Source of the DNA: Candidatus Segetimicrobium genomatis
GTDB taxonomy: Bacteria > Sysuimicrobiota > Sysuimicrobiia > Sysuimicrobiales > Segetimicrobiaceae
Reading direction: 5' to 3'
Length of the DNA: 8,080 bases
NCBI GenBank assembly: GCA_005882445.1
Contig: VBAN01000005.1
Span: 1 to 8,080, forward strand
The notes under the pieces were generated by a model. It saw only the letters and a list, made by a program, of their open reading frames with translations, did not search any database and was not told where the DNA came from. Below are positions 6,691 to 8,080 of the stretch, in pieces. Positions within the stretch are counted from its first letter, which is position 1. Each line of letters opens with the position of its first letter. Position numbers and translations under genes: made by a program.

Positions 6691-7104
6691 TCAGCCGGCC
6701 CCCAGCGCCCTGGCCGCCTTCGCGACGTCGCCGGCCTTGACCCAGAGAATGGCGCCAAACCGGCCGGCGCCGGCGCTCACCGCGTCGGCCGCCGTGACGT
6801 TGACCCCGGCCCCCGCGAGTTTGGTGAAGTAGCCCACCAGGGCTCCCACCCGGTCCTCGCCGTCGATGACGAACGCCTTCTTCGGGCCGACCGCCTTCCA
6901 GCCGGCCTTCCTGGCCGCGGCCTGAAACACCCCGGCGTTCGAGACGAAGAAGTCGATCTGCGCGCGTCCCCCGCTGGGGAACGCGTGAAAACCGATGAGG
7001 TTCACGGCGGCGTCCTTGAGGTGCGTGAGGATGCGGGCGCCCTCTCCCGGTGTGTCGCCCGTCTCAATGTAGAAATACTCGACCAGACGAACGGCGTCGG
7101 GCAT
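6691..7104 (-). CDS. Small protein with two tandem ACT-like domains
   Basis: A 137-residue protein with two ACT-type beta-alpha-beta-beta-alpha-beta units (about residues 6-66 and 72-135). The first contains EYFYIETGDTPGEGARIL and the second AFVIDGEDRVGALVGYF followed by LAGAGVNVTAADAV. Each shows the acidic-x-x-G turn and GVN-type strand typical of ACT folds. ACT domains usually bind amino acids or other small ligands and act as allosteric sensors. No catalytic domain is attached. I choose the ATG at 7104 because AAGGAGG lies eight bases upstream; the in-frame ATG at 7110 is only two bases from that site. It sits 12 nt upstream of the DUF1116 gene and is probably co-transcribed with it, which suggests a regulatory or partner role. 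The fold call rests on pattern recognition; the ligand is unknown. Confidence 0.78.
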   Translation of the reverse strand: MPDAVRLVEYFYIETGDTPGEGARILTHLKDAAVNLIGFHAFPSGGRAQIDFFVSNAGVFQAAARKAGWKAVGPKKAFVIDGEDRVGALVGYFTKLAGAGVNVTAADAVSAGAGRFGAILWVKAGDVAKAARALGAG

Positions 7105-7170
7105 CGGCATCGCCTCCTTGGGATTCCCGGTCTCAGTGGTCCTGTTTACCGCGGGACGGGGAAAACCCCT

Positions 7171-8079
7171 TCACAAGGTCGGCGAGGCGATGCGGGCGGC
7201 CTCGTGCGTAAACGCCTGTTTCTCGGTGGCGTGCTTGATGGCTTCATCCTGGCTGATCCGGCGGGTTTTCACCAACGTCTTCAGACTCTGGTCCAGGGAC
7301 TGCATGCCCTCCCGCGCTCCGGTCTGGATGGCCGACGACAGCTGGTGCACCTTGTTATCCCGCACCAGGTTGCGGATGGCCGCGTTCGCCACCATGATCT
7401 CCAGGGCCGCCACCCGGCCCTGCCCGTCCTGGGTCGTCACCAGGGTCTGGGCGACCACCCCCAGCAGCGTGTCCGCCAGCTGCACGCGAATCTGATCCTG
7501 CTGGTGAGGCGGGAACACGTCCACGATGCGGCTGATGGTCTGCGGGGCGTTGCTCGTGTGGAGCGTGGACAGCACCAGGTGGCCCGTCTCCGCCGCCGTG
7601 AGGGCCAGGGCGATCGTCTCTTGATCGCGCATCTCGCCCACCAGGATGATGTCCGGGTCTTCCCGCAGGGCGCCGCGCAGGGCGGTCCCGAAGGACTTGG
7701 TGTTGGGCCCGATCTCCCGTTGATTGATGTTGCATTTCTTGTCCTCGTGGATGAACTCGATCGGATCCTCGATGGTGAGGATGTGGTCTTCCCGGCTGTT
7801 GTTCATGTAGTCGACCATCGCGGCCAGGGTCGTGGTTTTCCCCGACCCCGTGGGCCCGGTGACGAGCACGAGCCCGCGGTCTTTCATCGACAGCTCTTTG
7901 AGGATGGGCGGCATGCCCAGCTCATCGAGCGACCGGTTCTTCTCCGGGATCAGCCGCATCACCATAGCTTCGCCCAGGCGGTTCACAAACGCATTGACCC
8001 GGAACCGGCCGACGTCCTTCAGTTCGAGCGCAAAATCCAAGTCGTGCGAGTCCTCAAACCTCGCCTTCTGCTCATCCGT
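7171..8079 (-). CDS. pilT: Type IV pilus retraction ATPase PilT (partial, 5' end off the window)
   Basis: A secretion-type hexameric ATPase that depolymerises type IV pili at the inner membrane to drive twitching. The visible 302 residues run in from the right edge and lack roughly the first 50-60 residues. The Walker A motif GPTGSGKTT is at about 7832-7857. It is followed by the Asp box LTIEDPIEFIH, the Walker B LVGEMRDQET and the His box GHLVLSTLHTSNA. The PilT C-terminal signature AIRNLVRDNKVHQL ... SAIQTGAREGMQSLDQSL is present. The AIRNLVR motif and the absence of a long PilB N-terminal domain favour PilT over PilB; PilU is less likely. The stop at 7171 is 66 nt from the ACT-protein start on the same strand. 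Other pilus genes would have to lie beyond the right edge. Confidence 0.95.
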   Translation of the reverse strand, partial: TDEQKARFEDSHDLDFALELKDVGRFRVNAFVNRLGEAMVMRLIPEKNRSLDELGMPPILKELSMKDRGLVLVTGPTGSGKTTTLAAMVDYMNNSREDHILTIEDPIEFIHEDKKCNINQREIGPNTKSFGTALRGALREDPDIILVGEMRDQETIALALTAAETGHLVLSTLHTSNAPQTISRIVDVFPPHQQDQIRVQLADTLLGVVAQTLVTTQDGQGRVAALEIMVANAAIRNLVRDNKVHQLSSAIQTGAREGMQSLDQSLKTLVKTRRISQDEAIKHATEKQAFTHEAARIASPTL

Positions 8080-8080
8080 G

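Noticed and set aside
7158..7169. GGGG-AAAA-CCCC inverted repeat just after the pilT stop, considered as a terminator
   Set aside because: The stem is only four base pairs and no U-tract follows on the minus strand. It could be chance in GC-rich sequence.

Overview
The window is G+C-rich bacterial DNA (about two thirds or more G+C by eye). All recognised genes read from the minus strand. The gene content (a PilT-type ATPase, a CspA-type cold-shock protein, catabolic hydrolases and a sugar-acid dehydratase family) and the codon bias fit a free-living soil, sediment or groundwater bacterium from a G+C-rich lineage. I cannot place it further from sequence alone. I see no phage, IS, CRISPR, tRNA or rRNA feature.

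Layout in transcription order, from high to low coordinates. (1) 7171-8079: a type IV pilus retraction ATPase, pilT, cut at its 5' end by the window edge. (2) 6691-7104: a small protein of two ACT-like domains, followed after 12 nt by 5383-6678, a DUF1116 protein of the AllG/YlbE family. These two look like one transcription unit. (3) 5071-5277: a monocistronic cold-shock protein with its own sigma70-like promoter and a strong hairpin terminator. (4) 4946 down to the left edge: a tight catabolic cluster. It holds a gamma-glutamyltransferase-like Ntn hydrolase whose 5' end is disrupted by an apparent deletion/frameshift, a SAF-domain small subunit, two paralogous UxaA-type large-subunit genes, and a CocE/NonD serine hydrolase cut at its 3' end.

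The most interesting part is the SAF plus double UxaA module (840-3339). The classical family (altronate and galactarate dehydratases, SuyAB sulfolactate lyase) combines a SAF domain, a middle domain and a C-terminal domain, on one or two chains. Here the SAF piece is a separate 95-residue protein, and the middle plus C-terminal unit occurs twice in diverged form. The 334-aa paralogue keeps the middle-domain signatures (HQHGCAQ, LGCE, IQQSGGT) but has lost the C-terminal ones. The 391-aa paralogue keeps the C-terminal signatures (TECGGSD, NPAPGN, TTIEEKSLG, MDTPG) but has lost the middle-domain cysteine motifs. The simplest reading is an obligate three-protein enzyme whose active site is split between two paralogous chains. 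Its substrate is unknown. The flanking amidase-like and esterase-like hydrolases suggest that a conjugated hydroxy-acid is first released and then dehydrated or cleaved, but this is inference.
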